Assembly (NCBI GenBank): GCA_938091085.1
Contig: CALKOC010000025.1
Location: forward strand, 1 to 36,000
Source of the DNA: an uncultured Alphaproteobacteria bacterium
Lineage (GTDB): Bacteria; Pseudomonadota; Alphaproteobacteria; RS24
DNA length: 36,000 nt
Direction: 5' to 3'
Positions 8,056-16,634 of this stretch are shown here, piece by piece. How positions within the stretch are numbered: the stretch's first letter is position 1; each line of letters starts with the position of its first letter. The notes beneath the pieces are model-generated. The model ran no database searches and was not told where the DNA came from. It saw only the letters and a program-made list of their open reading frames with translations. A program made the position numbers and the translations under genes.

Positions 8056-9585
8056 ATGCGAACTATTCCCGGCATCTTAAAACAAACAGCCAAAAAAAAT
8101 CCTGACCTTGCAGCCATTGTTGATAATGGGACGACCACCAGCTATCGCGATTTACAACATCAGGTTTTACAAATCGCCGCAGCCTTCCGAGAAAAAGGTC
8201 TAACCAAAGGGGATAAATTCGCTATTTGGGCGCCCAATTGTGCCGAGTGGATTGTGACAGCGCTCGCCGGTCAGACGTTAGGGGGAGTGCTTGTTACATT
8301 GAACACCCGTTATAAAGGGTCGGAGGCGGCTGATATTATCCGTCGCTCAGGATGTAAGCTTCTGCTGACAGTCGATGGGTTTCTAGGCCTTGATTATCCC
8401 TCCATGCTGGTCGGTGAAGATCTCCCCGATTTGCAGGAAACAATTATATTAAGAGATAAAGAAGGCAATCAGGGCTTCCAAAGTCTTTTGAGTTTTGCTG
8501 ATGCGCCACTTTCTGAGGAGGCGCTTGATGAAATTGGCCCAGACGACCCGTCGGACATAATCTTCACTTCCGGCACGACCGGTCTCCCCAAAGGGGCTGT
8601 GACGCATCACGGGCAAAATATCAGTGTCTTTGATGTTTTCACCAAGGCAATTGATATGCAGCAAGGTGATCGATATCTGGTTGTGAACCCCTTCTTCCAT
8701 AGCTTTGGTTATAAAGCGGGGTGGTTGAGTTGTCTTATCCGCGCTGCCACTATTTATCCGCTTGGCGTCTTTGATCCCGGTGAGGTTTTAAAGCGCATTG
8801 AAGAAGATAAGATTACGGTCATGCCGGGTGCACCAACAATTTTCCAAACCATGATGGACCACCCCGATTTTGAAAAAAGAGATGTGTCATCCCTGCGCCT
8901 CGCCACCACAGGCGCAACAGTGATACCTGTCGACCTAATTAGAAAAATGCACGAAGTTATCGGCATTGATCATGTGTATTCCGCCTATGGCCTCACCGAA
9001 ACATGTGGCGTTGTTTCGTTGTGTCAGAAAGGCGATGATTTTGAAACAATCGCAACTACAGTTGGGCGCCCCTTACCTGAAACAGAAGTGATTCTCGTAG
9101 ATGAAGACGGCAATCAAGTAATCACAGGCGAAGAAGGAGAAATCTGGGTTCGTGGTTTCAACGCAATGCAGGGCTACCTTGATGCACCCGAAGATACCGC
9201 GCGCACCATAACCTCAGACGGCTGGCTCAAAACCGGTGATGTCGGCACGATGGATGAAAAAGGCTATCTTCGTATAACCGACAGGAAAAAAGACATGATT
9301 ATTGTCGGTGGGTTCAATGCCTATCCCGCAGAAATTGAAAAATGGCTGATGCAGCATCCCGACGTGATTGATGCCGCCGTTATCGGCATGGCAGATGACC
9401 GTCTTGGCGAAGTACCGCAAGCCTTTATTCTTTCCCGCACCCCAGAAATTGACACAGATGCACTGATCACATGGGTTAAAGAAAGAATTTCTAATTTTAA
9501 AGTTCCCCGCAAAATAACCGTAGTTGAAGATTTACCGCGGAATGCATCTGGTAAAGTTCAGAAGTTTTTACTGGAGAAAATGTAG
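8056..9585 (+). CDS. fadD3: FadD3-like acyl-CoA synthetase (HIP-CoA ligase)
   Basis: A 509-residue ATP-dependent CoA ligase. The AMP-binding signature FTSGTTGLPKG is at 170-180, YGLTET at 311-316, an ITDRKKDM hinge follows, and the C-terminal catalytic Lys is at about 500 in NASGKV. Segments such as NPFFHSFGYKAG and the long C-terminal stretch closely match remembered sequence of mycobacterial FadD3, which ligates CoA to the bicyclic 3aH-4-(3'-propanoate)-7a-methylhexahydro-1,5-indanedione (HIP). It therefore probably starts the CD-ring half of steroid degradation. The start at 8056 is preferred, with AAAGGG upstream; an in-frame ATG at 8017 would add 13 residues. It is followed by a 139-base gap before the hsaA operon. 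Confidence 0.88.
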   Translation: MRTIPGILKQTAKKNPDLAAIVDNGTTTSYRDLQHQVLQIAAAFREKGLTKGDKFAIWAPNCAEWIVTALAGQTLGGVLVTLNTRYKGSEAADIIRRSGCKLLLTVDGFLGLDYPSMLVGEDLPDLQETIILRDKEGNQGFQSLLSFADAPLSEEALDEIGPDDPSDIIFTSGTTGLPKGAVTHHGQNISVFDVFTKAIDMQQGDRYLVVNPFFHSFGYKAGWLSCLIRAATIYPLGVFDPGEVLKRIEEDKITVMPGAPTIFQTMMDHPDFEKRDVSSLRLATTGATVIPVDLIRKMHEVIGIDHVYSAYGLTETCGVVSLCQKGDDFETIATTVGRPLPETEVILVDEDGNQVITGEEGEIWVRGFNAMQGYLDAPEDTARTITSDGWLKTGDVGTMDEKGYLRITDRKKDMIIVGGFNAYPAEIEKWLMQHPDVIDAAVIGMADDRLGEVPQAFILSRTPEIDTDALITWVKERISNFKVPRKITVVEDLPRNASGKVQKFLLEKM

Positions 9586-9724
9586 GTATTTAGTAAATAA
9601 ATTCTGCAAATGAGATGTTTTTTCCACATTTATGATAAAAATTCGTAAAAAACTGTTTTAATTTTACGCATATTTGATATTCTATTTGAATATATACACC
9701 AATTGACACAGAAGGATCCTTAAA
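9586..9724 (+). promoter_or_regulatory. Promoter region of the 17-gene steroid operon
   Basis: An AT-rich 139-base gap upstream of the long rightward gene run. It contains an inverted repeat ATATTC-N5-GAATAT at 9677-9693, a plausible binding site for a dimeric repressor, and a ribosome site AGAAGGA just before 9725. No consensus promoter with correct spacing was recognised by eye. Confidence 0.4.
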
Positions 9725-10894
9725 ATGAGTCAAGCAGCCATAGAAACCAGCAATATGCACAGCGTAAATGTGGCCCCGGCATTGAGTCTGATTGAGAAGA
9801 ATGCGCCCGAGGGTAAAGCGAATAGACAAGTTCCCAAAAGCAGTATTGAAGCACTTCGTGAGCAGGGCTTTTTCAGAATGCTCCTCCCCAAACAATATGG
9901 CGGCTACGAATGCACACCTCAGGAATTTTTTCGCGCAGCAATCGATATTGCTGAACGTGATATGAGTACTGCTTGGGCTGGCGGCATTATTGCTGTTCAC
10001 GCATATCAGCTTGCTATCATGCCGCCTCAAGCGGCCGAAGAGGTCTATGCGGACTCACCGGATACGCTTATTTCATCTTCTTACAATCCAGCAGGTGCTA
10101 AAGTGAAAACGGTTGATGGCGGTTTTGAGCTATCCGGTCGCTGGGGTTGGAGTAGCGGCTCTGGCCACTGCTCATGGACTTTACTTGGCGGCGTGATCAC
10201 CGATCATCCAGACGGTATTCATTATCGGACATTCCTGCTCCCACGCAGTGATTACGATATTGAAGAAACATGGTTTCCGATGGGTCTCCACGCGACAGGT
10301 TCCAATGACATTGTTATTGAAGAACCTATCTTCGTACCCGAACACAGAACTCACATCCAAATGGATGGTTTTAATTGTGTTCATCATCAAGAAAACCCAA
10401 TGTATTCAATCCCTTGGGCGCAGCTTTTTATCCGTGTTGTATCCTCGCCCTCTATTGGTGCTGCGAAACACGCTCTGCGCTTATTCATTGAAAACGCCAC
10501 ATCCAGTTCCACTGATCCAACGCGTCTTGCCGGAGATCCAGATGTGACTGTAAGGATTGCGAAAACAGCGACACTTATTGATGAGACTGAAGCCATTATT
10601 TTCAGAAACTTTGATGAGATGCTCGACAAGGTGACTAAGGGCGAAGAAATCCCCATGATTGACCGCGTTAAGTATCGCTATCAAGCTAGCCTTGTTATTG
10701 AACGCATGATGGAAGCTGTTGACCTGATTTTCGATGTCGCCGGTGGACGCAGTGTCTACGATGGCTCGCCTATTCAGTCCCTATGGCATGACATTCACAT
10801 TGCGCGGGCGCATGTTGCAAATAACCCTGTCGGCTTTGCCCGTAATTTTGGTGGCATTCAAATTTCAGGCGAAAGCACGGACTTGTTTGTATAA
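9725..10894 (+). CDS. hsaA: HsaA-like flavin-dependent monooxygenase, oxygenase component
   Basis: A 389-residue protein of the acyl-CoA-dehydrogenase-like group D flavin monooxygenases. Signature blocks shared with HsaA are GFFRMLLPKQYGG (about 48-60), ISSSYNPAGA, a GRWGWSSGSGHCSWTLLGG block near 138-156, TGSNDIVI, and a C-terminal SLWHDIHIARAHVANNP. HsaA uses reduced flavin and O2 to hydroxylate 3-HSA, the phenolic 9,10-secosteroid, to the catechol 3,4-DHSA. Reduced flavin would come from a separate reductase, most likely the protein at 4327-5280. The ATG follows AGAAGGA. Its stop overlaps the next start (TAATG), so hsaD is translationally coupled. Confidence 0.9.
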   Translation: MSQAAIETSNMHSVNVAPALSLIEKNAPEGKANRQVPKSSIEALREQGFFRMLLPKQYGGYECTPQEFFRAAIDIAERDMSTAWAGGIIAVHAYQLAIMPPQAAEEVYADSPDTLISSSYNPAGAKVKTVDGGFELSGRWGWSSGSGHCSWTLLGGVITDHPDGIHYRTFLLPRSDYDIEETWFPMGLHATGSNDIVIEEPIFVPEHRTHIQMDGFNCVHHQENPMYSIPWAQLFIRVVSSPSIGAAKHALRLFIENATSSSTDPTRLAGDPDVTVRIAKTATLIDETEAIIFRNFDEMLDKVTKGEEIPMIDRVKYRYQASLVIERMMEAVDLIFDVAGGRSVYDGSPIQSLWHDIHIARAHVANNPVGFARNFGGIQISGESTDLFV

Positions 10895-11727
10895 TGGCTG
10901 AATATCTCGCCCAACCACCTGAAGGCAGGTTCGTTGAAGCCGGCCCTATCAAAATGCATGTTCTTGAATACGGGAACCCAAAAAACCCTGCCGTGGTTTT
11001 TGTCCACGGTTCGGGACCCGGGAATTGCGGTTATGCAAATTTCAGCAAAAACGCACAAGACTTTGCTGATGCAGGTTTTTATGTCGTTCTGCCTGACCTC
11101 ATAGGTTTCGGATACACTGATAAACCAATTGACCTTGGTGATTACACGCTTGATCTATTCTGTGACACTCTTAAAGCAGGGTTGATTTCACTTGGTATTT
11201 CCTCCTGCAGTTTTGTTGGAAATTCGCTGGGTGGAGGGATAGCTGTTCAGATTGCCCTCAATGATCCTGGATTTGTTGATAAGCTTATCATGATGGGTCC
11301 GGGCTGTATTGAAGAACAGCAAGATTATTTCACCATGCCGGGCATAGCGAAAATGGTCGATGCGCTCAAAGACGGACTGACTGAGGAAACACTTCAAAAA
11401 GTGTTGAAAAACTTTGTTCATGATGAGGCACTTATCACTTCTGACCTCATAGCAATGCGCTGGCATGTGGCGCAGGATCAACCCAAAGAAGTCATCACAA
11501 CGATGAAAACCCCTAATCTTGGGCCTAGACTAAAAGAACTGACATGCCCAATCCTTACTTTTTGGGGTGCTGATGATTTATTCATGCCACCCCAAGGAAA
11601 ACAGACATGTCTCAGAGCAAATAATCAATCGCGTCTCATTGAGGTAAATGCTTGTGGTCATTGGGTTATGATTGAACATCCACGCATGTTTAACGCCACT
11701 GGCATTGACTTTTTGAAACATGACTAG
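10894..11727 (+). CDS. hsaD: HsaD-like meta-cleavage product hydrolase
   Basis: A 277-residue alpha/beta hydrolase. The oxyanion motif HGSGPGN is at 38-44, the nucleophile elbow GNSLGGG at 109-115 gives Ser111, and the remaining triad members are Asp228 in WGADD and His256 in CGHW. This matches the C-C bond hydrolase family (MhpC, BphD, HsaD). In steroid degradation HsaD cleaves the ring-A meta-cleavage product 4,9-DSHA to HIP and 2-hydroxyhexa-2,4-dienoate. It lies directly between the monooxygenase and extradiol dioxygenase genes that produce its substrate. The start overlaps the hsaA stop by one base. Confidence 0.88.
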   Translation: MAEYLAQPPEGRFVEAGPIKMHVLEYGNPKNPAVVFVHGSGPGNCGYANFSKNAQDFADAGFYVVLPDLIGFGYTDKPIDLGDYTLDLFCDTLKAGLISLGISSCSFVGNSLGGGIAVQIALNDPGFVDKLIMMGPGCIEEQQDYFTMPGIAKMVDALKDGLTEETLQKVLKNFVHDEALITSDLIAMRWHVAQDQPKEVITTMKTPNLGPRLKELTCPILTFWGADDLFMPPQGKQTCLRANNQSRLIEVNACGHWVMIEHPRMFNATGIDFLKHD

Positions 11728-11764
11728 AAAATAAAATTTAATAATATTAATCGGGGATGATGAG

Positions 11765-12667
11765 ATGGGAATAGAAAATCTAGGATATGTCAGAATGCAA
11801 ATGACTGACCCTCAAGCATGGGCAGACTTTGCTGTAGATGTTTTGGGCTTTGGCGTTGCTGAACATGATGACGGAAATGGGTCAAAATATCTGCGTATGG
11901 ATGATGCCCCCTTCAGGTATATTATTGAACAGGGTGACGAGGATAAATTTGTTGCAAGTGGCTTACAGCTCTCCTCTGCTGAGGCATATGCCGCACTGGC
12001 AGAAAAACTCCAAGCCGCTGGCGTTCAAGTCGAGACTGGCTCCGATGATGAAGCCAACAGACGAGCGGTTACCGCTTTTTCATCTTGCTATGACCCATCG
12101 GGCAATCTCGTAGAGTTTTATCACGGGCGCCATGACGGCGGTCCTTTTACCCCCAACCATAATATAAAAGCTTTTATTACTGGCGAGATGGGGCTTGGGC
12201 ATCTGGTTATTCCTGCACCTGAAAATGAAGCAACTGAGGAATTTTATACCTCATTGTTTGGGTTTGGTATAAGTGACGACCTCACCCTACCCCCGCCTGC
12301 AGAAGGCGCACCCAATCAACGCGTTTTATTTATGCATGCGGACAATCCGCGCCATCATACGCTTGGCCTTTACAACTTCCCAAATCCGACAGGTCTTATC
12401 CACCTAATGATTGAAGTCGGGTCAATTGATGAAGTCGGATATTGCATGGACCGTGTTAAAAAGGCTGGGCTACATATTTTCTCTGATCTTGGTCGCCACT
12501 CAAATGACGAAATGGTATCGTTCTATTTCTTTGCCCCTGGTGGTATGGGACTGGAATATGGCTTTGATGGCAAACAGGTTGCAGACTGGTCCCAATACAC
12601 GCCGACCAAAACAACCTCCGGAGATTATTGGGGACATGAATATGATTTCCCGCAGATTGGTGAGTGA
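11765..12667 (+). CDS. hsaC: HsaC-like extradiol catechol dioxygenase
   Basis: A 300-residue type I extradiol dioxygenase made of two VOC modules (about 4-125 and 142-275). The Fe(II) ligands are visible as His146 (GLGHLV), His213 (LIHLMIEV) and Glu264 (GLEYG). Further conserved active-site residues are His198 and His245. HsaC/TesB opens the catechol ring of 3,4-DHSA. The start is preceded by a purine-rich GGGGATGATGAG. It follows hsaD by 37 bases. All metal ligands are intact, so an active enzyme is expected. Confidence 0.92.
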   Translation: MGIENLGYVRMQMTDPQAWADFAVDVLGFGVAEHDDGNGSKYLRMDDAPFRYIIEQGDEDKFVASGLQLSSAEAYAALAEKLQAAGVQVETGSDDEANRRAVTAFSSCYDPSGNLVEFYHGRHDGGPFTPNHNIKAFITGEMGLGHLVIPAPENEATEEFYTSLFGFGISDDLTLPPPAEGAPNQRVLFMHADNPRHHTLGLYNFPNPTGLIHLMIEVGSIDEVGYCMDRVKKAGLHIFSDLGRHSNDEMVSFYFFAPGGMGLEYGFDGKQVADWSQYTPTKTTSGDYWGHEYDFPQIGE

Positions 12668-12681
12668 TCACCCAATCAGGG

Positions 12682-12698
12682 CACTTTTCAAAAAAGTG
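12682..12698. other. Intergenic stem-loop CACTTTT/AAAAGTG
   Basis: A 7-base perfect stem with a 3-base loop lies in the 63-base gap between hsaC and the crotonase gene. There is no proper T tract, so it may be an mRNA processing or stability element rather than a terminator, or may be chance. Confidence 0.35.
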
Positions 12699-12730
12699 TC
12701 TTCTTATAAAATATCGGAAAGGGCCTAAAC

Positions 12731-13642
12731 ATGAGCCAGATTGACGAAAACGAAACCGTTCCACGCGAAGAAAAAGAAGTCATTTACGAAGAAGAAAACC
12801 CGATACTTTACGAGGTCGTGGACAAGGTTGCTTACATTACACTAAACCGCCCGACTTATCATAATAGTCAGAACAGCCAGATGCTTTATGCGCTGGACGA
12901 TGCTTTTTATAAAGCTGTCGGCGATGATGGCGTGAAAGTGATTGTGCTGAAAGGCAATGGCAAACATTTTTCAGCAGGTCATGACATTGGGACTCCCGGA
13001 CGAGACTTCACCATTGGTCGAGAGGACCGCCGGACGATGATTTATAATCACGACAATAAACCCGGCGCAGAAAAAGCATTTATTCGCGAGTCTGAAGTCT
13101 ATCTCGGCTTCTGCAATCGCTGGCGAGAAATCCCTAAACCGACAATTGCTCAGGTGCATGGCGGATGTATTGCTGGTGGCCTGATGCTGGCTTGGGTTTG
13201 TGATTTAATTATCGCTTCCGACACAGCCTTCTTCCAAGATCCAGTTGTCCAAATGGGCTTCCCGGGCGTTGAGTATTTTGCTCACCCTTATGAACTTAAT
13301 GTTCGTATGGCGAAAGAATTTCTGCTTCTTGGCGAGCGCTGGTCAGCAGACCGCGCTCTGTCTGCAGGAATGATTAACCGTGTCGTCCCAATTGATGAAC
13401 TGGCAGAAAATGTTACGCAGACAGCTTTAAAGATTGCAACCCAACCGCGCCTTGCATCGCTTCTGGTTAAGCAAGCCTGTAACCATGTTGAAAATCTTCA
13501 AAATAAGAAAAATGCGATGGATGGGATTTATGCGATGCATCATTTTGCCCATGCTCAAAATAGCATTGTAACCGGCGATTATATTGCCGGTTTTGATGGT
13601 AAAAAAATGGCCGACTCCAATAAGAAAAAAGAGCAAGATTAA
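12731..13642 (+). CDS. Crotonase-fold protein lacking both canonical glutamates
   Basis: A 303-residue member of the enoyl-CoA hydratase/isomerase superfamily with an acidic N-terminal extension of about 25 residues. Oxyanion-hole segments are present (KHFSAGHDIG at 78-87 and HGGCIAGG at 143-150). The positions of rat crotonase Glu144 and Glu164 are Met152 and Val172 here (QDPVVQMG), so simple syn-hydration chemistry is doubtful. It may use another acid/base, as other crotonases do for hydrolysis, isomerisation or C-C cleavage. It sits between hsaC and ipdC, so a CoA ester of a HIP derivative is the likely substrate. In Comamonas a hydratase ScdD acts in HIP side-chain oxidation; whether this is its counterpart is uncertain. 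AAGGG precedes the ATG. Confidence 0.8.
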   Translation: MSQIDENETVPREEKEVIYEEENPILYEVVDKVAYITLNRPTYHNSQNSQMLYALDDAFYKAVGDDGVKVIVLKGNGKHFSAGHDIGTPGRDFTIGREDRRTMIYNHDNKPGAEKAFIRESEVYLGFCNRWREIPKPTIAQVHGGCIAGGLMLAWVCDLIIASDTAFFQDPVVQMGFPGVEYFAHPYELNVRMAKEFLLLGERWSADRALSAGMINRVVPIDELAENVTQTALKIATQPRLASLLVKQACNHVENLQNKKNAMDGIYAMHHFAHAQNSIVTGDYIAGFDGKKMADSNKKKEQD

Positions 13643-13646
13643 TTTC

Positions 13647-14705
13647 ATGTCCCTCGATACGCGTCTCACAAAAACTCTGGGTTGCCAAGCACCTGTCATC
13701 CAAACAGCGATGGGATGGGTTTCGACATCACAACTTGTTAAAGCTTCTATTCGTGGCGGTGGATTCGGCTTTCTTGCTGCAGCCGTAATGACTGCCGAAG
13801 AGTGTGAAGCTGAAATAAAATCTATCAAACAATCCGGTGATCATCCGTTTGGAGTGAACTTTCATTCCTTCCAAAAGGATGTCGATAAAATCGTAGATAT
13901 GTGTATCGACTATAAAGTCGGCGCAATTTCCTACGGACGCGCACCCTCGGCTAAAGTCATTGACCGTGTAAAAGCAGCTGGCATTAAATGTGTACCGACA
14001 ATCGGCGCAGGTAAACATGCGCCAAAGGCAGTTGAGATGGGAGCTGATATTCTTGTCTGCCAAGGGCAAGAGGGTGGCGGACATACCGGCTACACACCCA
14101 CATGGCTTCTGTTAGCTCAGGTATTGGATTACAAACTTGACGTTCCTGTTGTCGCGTGCGGTGGCTTCAGAGACGGACGGGGTCTAGCGGCGGCATTGGC
14201 TTTTGGGGCCGACGGAATTGCAATGGGAACACGCTTTATGATGAGTGCTGAAAGCCCTGTACCTCAAGCAACAAAACAGGCTTATCTCGACGCAGAGGTT
14301 ACAAAAATACCTGTCTCGACAAAACTTGATGGCCTCCCCCAACGCATGGTCATGAACCCGACCTTGCAAGATCTTGAAAATGCTTCATCCCTAGGCATGC
14401 TATTCCGCGCCATAGTCAATGGTTTTAAATTTAAAGCTCAATCAGAAATGAGCATGCTTGAAACAATCAAGACTGCTTGGAAAATGGCCTCAGGAACAGA
14501 TTTAACCTTGGGGCAAACTCTCATGGCGGCTAATGCGCCAATCATTATTCAAAAGGCGATGGTTGACGGCAATCCCGATAAGGGCGTGCTACCTAGCGGC
14601 CAAGTTGCAGGATTGATTAACGACCTCCCCGGCGCCGGTGACATTATCGCCAACATCATTAACGATGCACAAGAACGCCTCCAAAATACAAAGAGTGGAA
14701 ATTAA
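13647..14705 (+). CDS. ipdC: IpdC-like flavin-dependent CoA-ester reductase/dehydrogenase
   Basis: A 352-residue TIM-barrel flavoprotein of the nitronate monooxygenase (2-nitropropane dioxygenase) family. It has APVIQTAMGWV near 15-25, the signature QEGGGHTG at 141-148, CGGFRDGRGLAAAL, and GTRFMMS for FMN phosphate binding. The overall length and blocks such as GVLPSGQVAG near the C terminus closely match remembered mycobacterial IpdC (355 residues), which acts on 5-OH-HIC-CoA to set up the ring double bond before ring opening. The start at 13647 lies 4 bases after the upstream stop and gives the family length; a longer in-frame start inside the upstream gene is rejected. Comamonas ScdK is the proposed counterpart. 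Confidence 0.9.
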   Translation: MSLDTRLTKTLGCQAPVIQTAMGWVSTSQLVKASIRGGGFGFLAAAVMTAEECEAEIKSIKQSGDHPFGVNFHSFQKDVDKIVDMCIDYKVGAISYGRAPSAKVIDRVKAAGIKCVPTIGAGKHAPKAVEMGADILVCQGQEGGGHTGYTPTWLLLAQVLDYKLDVPVVACGGFRDGRGLAAALAFGADGIAMGTRFMMSAESPVPQATKQAYLDAEVTKIPVSTKLDGLPQRMVMNPTLQDLENASSLGMLFRAIVNGFKFKAQSEMSMLETIKTAWKMASGTDLTLGQTLMAANAPIIIQKAMVDGNPDKGVLPSGQVAGLINDLPGAGDIIANIINDAQERLQNTKSGN

Positions 14706-14708
14706 ATC

Positions 14709-15467
14709 ATGCCGATCAATGTAAATGTTGCCGACAATATTGCTGAGCTGGTTCTCGACCACCCACCGGTTAATGCTTTTAATAGCCAAACATGGAACGA
14801 GTTGCCGACCATCATCACAGATTTGGGCAAGCGTCAGGATGTCCGTGTTCTTCTCATCCGAGCAGAAGGCAAAGGGTTTTGTGCTGGGGTCGATATTAAA
14901 GAACTTGCTGCCAATAGCGCGGCAATTGTCGAGGTCAATAAAGGGAATTTTGAAACCTTCAAGGCCATCCACCATTGTGAGATGCCTGTCATCTCTGCGC
15001 CACATGGATTTGTGATTGGCGGCGGTATTGGCATGTGCGGTGCTTCGGACATTGTCATTGCATCTGATGATTGTTTTTTCTCATTGCCGGAAATTGACCG
15101 AGGCGCAATGGGCGGGGCGGCACATTTACAAAGAATGATTCCTTTGACGAAAGTGCGCTCGGCATTCTTAACGGGCGGACAAATTACGGCTCAGGAAATG
15201 CATCGCCTTGGTGGGATTGAAAACGTCGTTCCGCGCGCAGATCTAGAAAATGAAGCCCATAAACTCGCCACAATTGTTGCAGGCAAAAGCCGTGATGCGC
15301 TTAGAATTGCAAAGCAAGCACTAAACGGCATTGAACCTTTTGACGTAGATGCGTCCTATCGCTGGGAACAAGGCTTTACCTTTGAAATGTATATGCATGA
15401 GGACAGTCAAAAATCCCGCGATGCATTTGTGGAAACCGGCAAGGCCGCCGATTTTGGGGATGACTGA
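14709..15467 (+). CDS. echA20: EchA20-like crotonase, ring D hydrolase
   Basis: A 252-residue crotonase-superfamily protein. It shares with EchA20 the blocks RAEGKGFCAGVDIKE (51-65), GGGIGM (104-109), LPEIDRGAMGG (126-136) and a C-terminal ASYRWEQGFTFEM. The first canonical catalytic Glu is Gly108, as in EchA20, while Glu128 is kept. EchA20 (ScdY in Comamonas) hydrolytically opens ring D of the HIP-derived indanedione CoA ester. It lies between ipdC and the dehydrogenase pair, and its stop overlaps the next start by one base (TGATG). IpdAB, its usual neighbours and the next step, are not in the window. Confidence 0.9.
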   Translation: MPINVNVADNIAELVLDHPPVNAFNSQTWNELPTIITDLGKRQDVRVLLIRAEGKGFCAGVDIKELAANSAAIVEVNKGNFETFKAIHHCEMPVISAPHGFVIGGGIGMCGASDIVIASDDCFFSLPEIDRGAMGGAAHLQRMIPLTKVRSAFLTGGQITAQEMHRLGGIENVVPRADLENEAHKLATIVAGKSRDALRIAKQALNGIEPFDVDASYRWEQGFTFEMYMHEDSQKSRDAFVETGKAADFGDD

Positions 15468-16624
15468 TGGACGCCGTATTTTCAGATAGTCAAAATCAAT
15501 TCCGGCAGGAAGTTCGGGACTGGCTAAGTGCAAACGTTCCCGGCGAACGTTTACCTTCCCTCGATACTCAAAAAGGTTTCGACCTTCACCGCGCTTGGGA
15601 GAAAAAGCTTCACGCAGGAAATTGGGGTATGGTCACATGGCCTGAAGAATTTGGTGGGCGCGGATGCAGTCTCACAGATTGGCTTATTTTCGAAGAAGAA
15701 TATTACCGTGCCGATGCACCACTGCGTGTTAGCCAAAATGGGATTTTTCTCCTCGGCCCAACCATTATGGAATACGGGACTGACGAACAAAAAGAACGCT
15801 TTCTCAAGCCCATGGCTGCCGGTGATGAAATCTGGGCGCAAGCATGGTCCGAACCCGGCGCTGGAAGTGATATGGCCGCTATTCGAAGTAAAGCCGTGCG
15901 CGATGGTGATGAGTATGTGATTTCCGGTCAGAAAATTTGGTCTTCACGCGCTGTGTTTGCCGATTGGTGTTTCGGATTATTTAGAACCGATCCTGAAAGT
16001 AGCCGACATCATGGTCTGTCTAAGATTCTTGTGCCTCTCGACAGCCCCGGCCTTACAGTTCGTCCAATTGCTCAACTGGATGGCGACCCGGGATTTGCCG
16101 AATTATTTTTTGATGAAGTGCGTGTCCCAGTTAGCAACCTTCTGGGTCCTGAAAATGGTGGCTGGGGTGTTGCAATGGCGACAGCGGGTTTTGAGAGAGG
16201 TCTATTGCTTCGCTCCCCTGCGCGTTTTCAGGCCGCCGCCGCAAGATTGGTAAAACTCTACAAGCAAAATGCCAACCGCCTCTCCTCCGGCATTAAAGAA
16301 CAGGTGCTGCAGGCATGGGGCGATACGGAAAGATTCACTGCAGCCACTTATGCACTCGTCGCACAAGTTGATAGCGGTGCATCCATATCTTCCGAGGCCA
16401 GCGCTAATAAAATTTTCTGGTCTGAAATGGATCGTACCATGCACCGCACAGCCATGACCATTATGGGCATGCATGCCGAGCTGGAAGAAGGCGATGGCGC
16501 AATTGAAAATGGTAGATGGCTGGATGGTTATATGTTCAGCCTTGCTGGGCCTATTTATGCAGGCACAAACGAAATTCAACGTAATATTCTTGCCGAGCGT
16601 GTTCTCGGTCTCCCAAGACAATAA
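15467..16624 (+). CDS. Acyl-CoA dehydrogenase, alpha-type subunit
   Basis: A 385-residue acyl-CoA dehydrogenase with all three domains. Typical FAD-binding segments are WSEPGAGSDMAA (about 124-135) and GQKIWSS, and the C-terminal IYAGTNEIQRNILAERVLGLPR carries Ala where medium-chain enzymes have the catalytic Glu (YEGT). The next gene encodes a shorter dehydrogenase, so the two probably form an alpha2beta2 heterotetramer as shown for steroid-degrading FadE pairs in mycobacteria. The likely job is desaturation of a CoA ester during side-chain or post-ring-opening beta-oxidation (FadE31/FadE32-like role); which of the two dehydrogenase pairs does which step cannot be told from sequence. Confidence 0.87.
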   Translation: MDAVFSDSQNQFRQEVRDWLSANVPGERLPSLDTQKGFDLHRAWEKKLHAGNWGMVTWPEEFGGRGCSLTDWLIFEEEYYRADAPLRVSQNGIFLLGPTIMEYGTDEQKERFLKPMAAGDEIWAQAWSEPGAGSDMAAIRSKAVRDGDEYVISGQKIWSSRAVFADWCFGLFRTDPESSRHHGLSKILVPLDSPGLTVRPIAQLDGDPGFAELFFDEVRVPVSNLLGPENGGWGVAMATAGFERGLLLRSPARFQAAAARLVKLYKQNANRLSSGIKEQVLQAWGDTERFTAATYALVAQVDSGASISSEASANKIFWSEMDRTMHRTAMTIMGMHAELEEGDGAIENGRWLDGYMFSLAGPIYAGTNEIQRNILAERVLGLPRQ

Positions 16625-16634
16625 GAGTTGCGGC

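Noticed and set aside
9590-10030. 146-codon leftward frame antisense to the start of hsaA
   Set aside because: It is antisense to a clearly conserved protein, lacks a ribosome site and has no domain features.
12731-13642. Naming the 303-residue crotonase as EchA20 or ScdD
   Set aside because: EchA20 blocks match the 252-residue neighbour instead, and the loss of both catalytic glutamates makes a hydratase name unsafe.
13427-13828. 133-codon leftward frame across the crotonase/ipdC junction
   Set aside because: Both sense-strand genes are well supported, and the antisense translation shows no domain.
14589-15005. 138-codon leftward frame antisense to ipdC/echA20
   Set aside because: It is a shadow of two strongly conserved coding genes.
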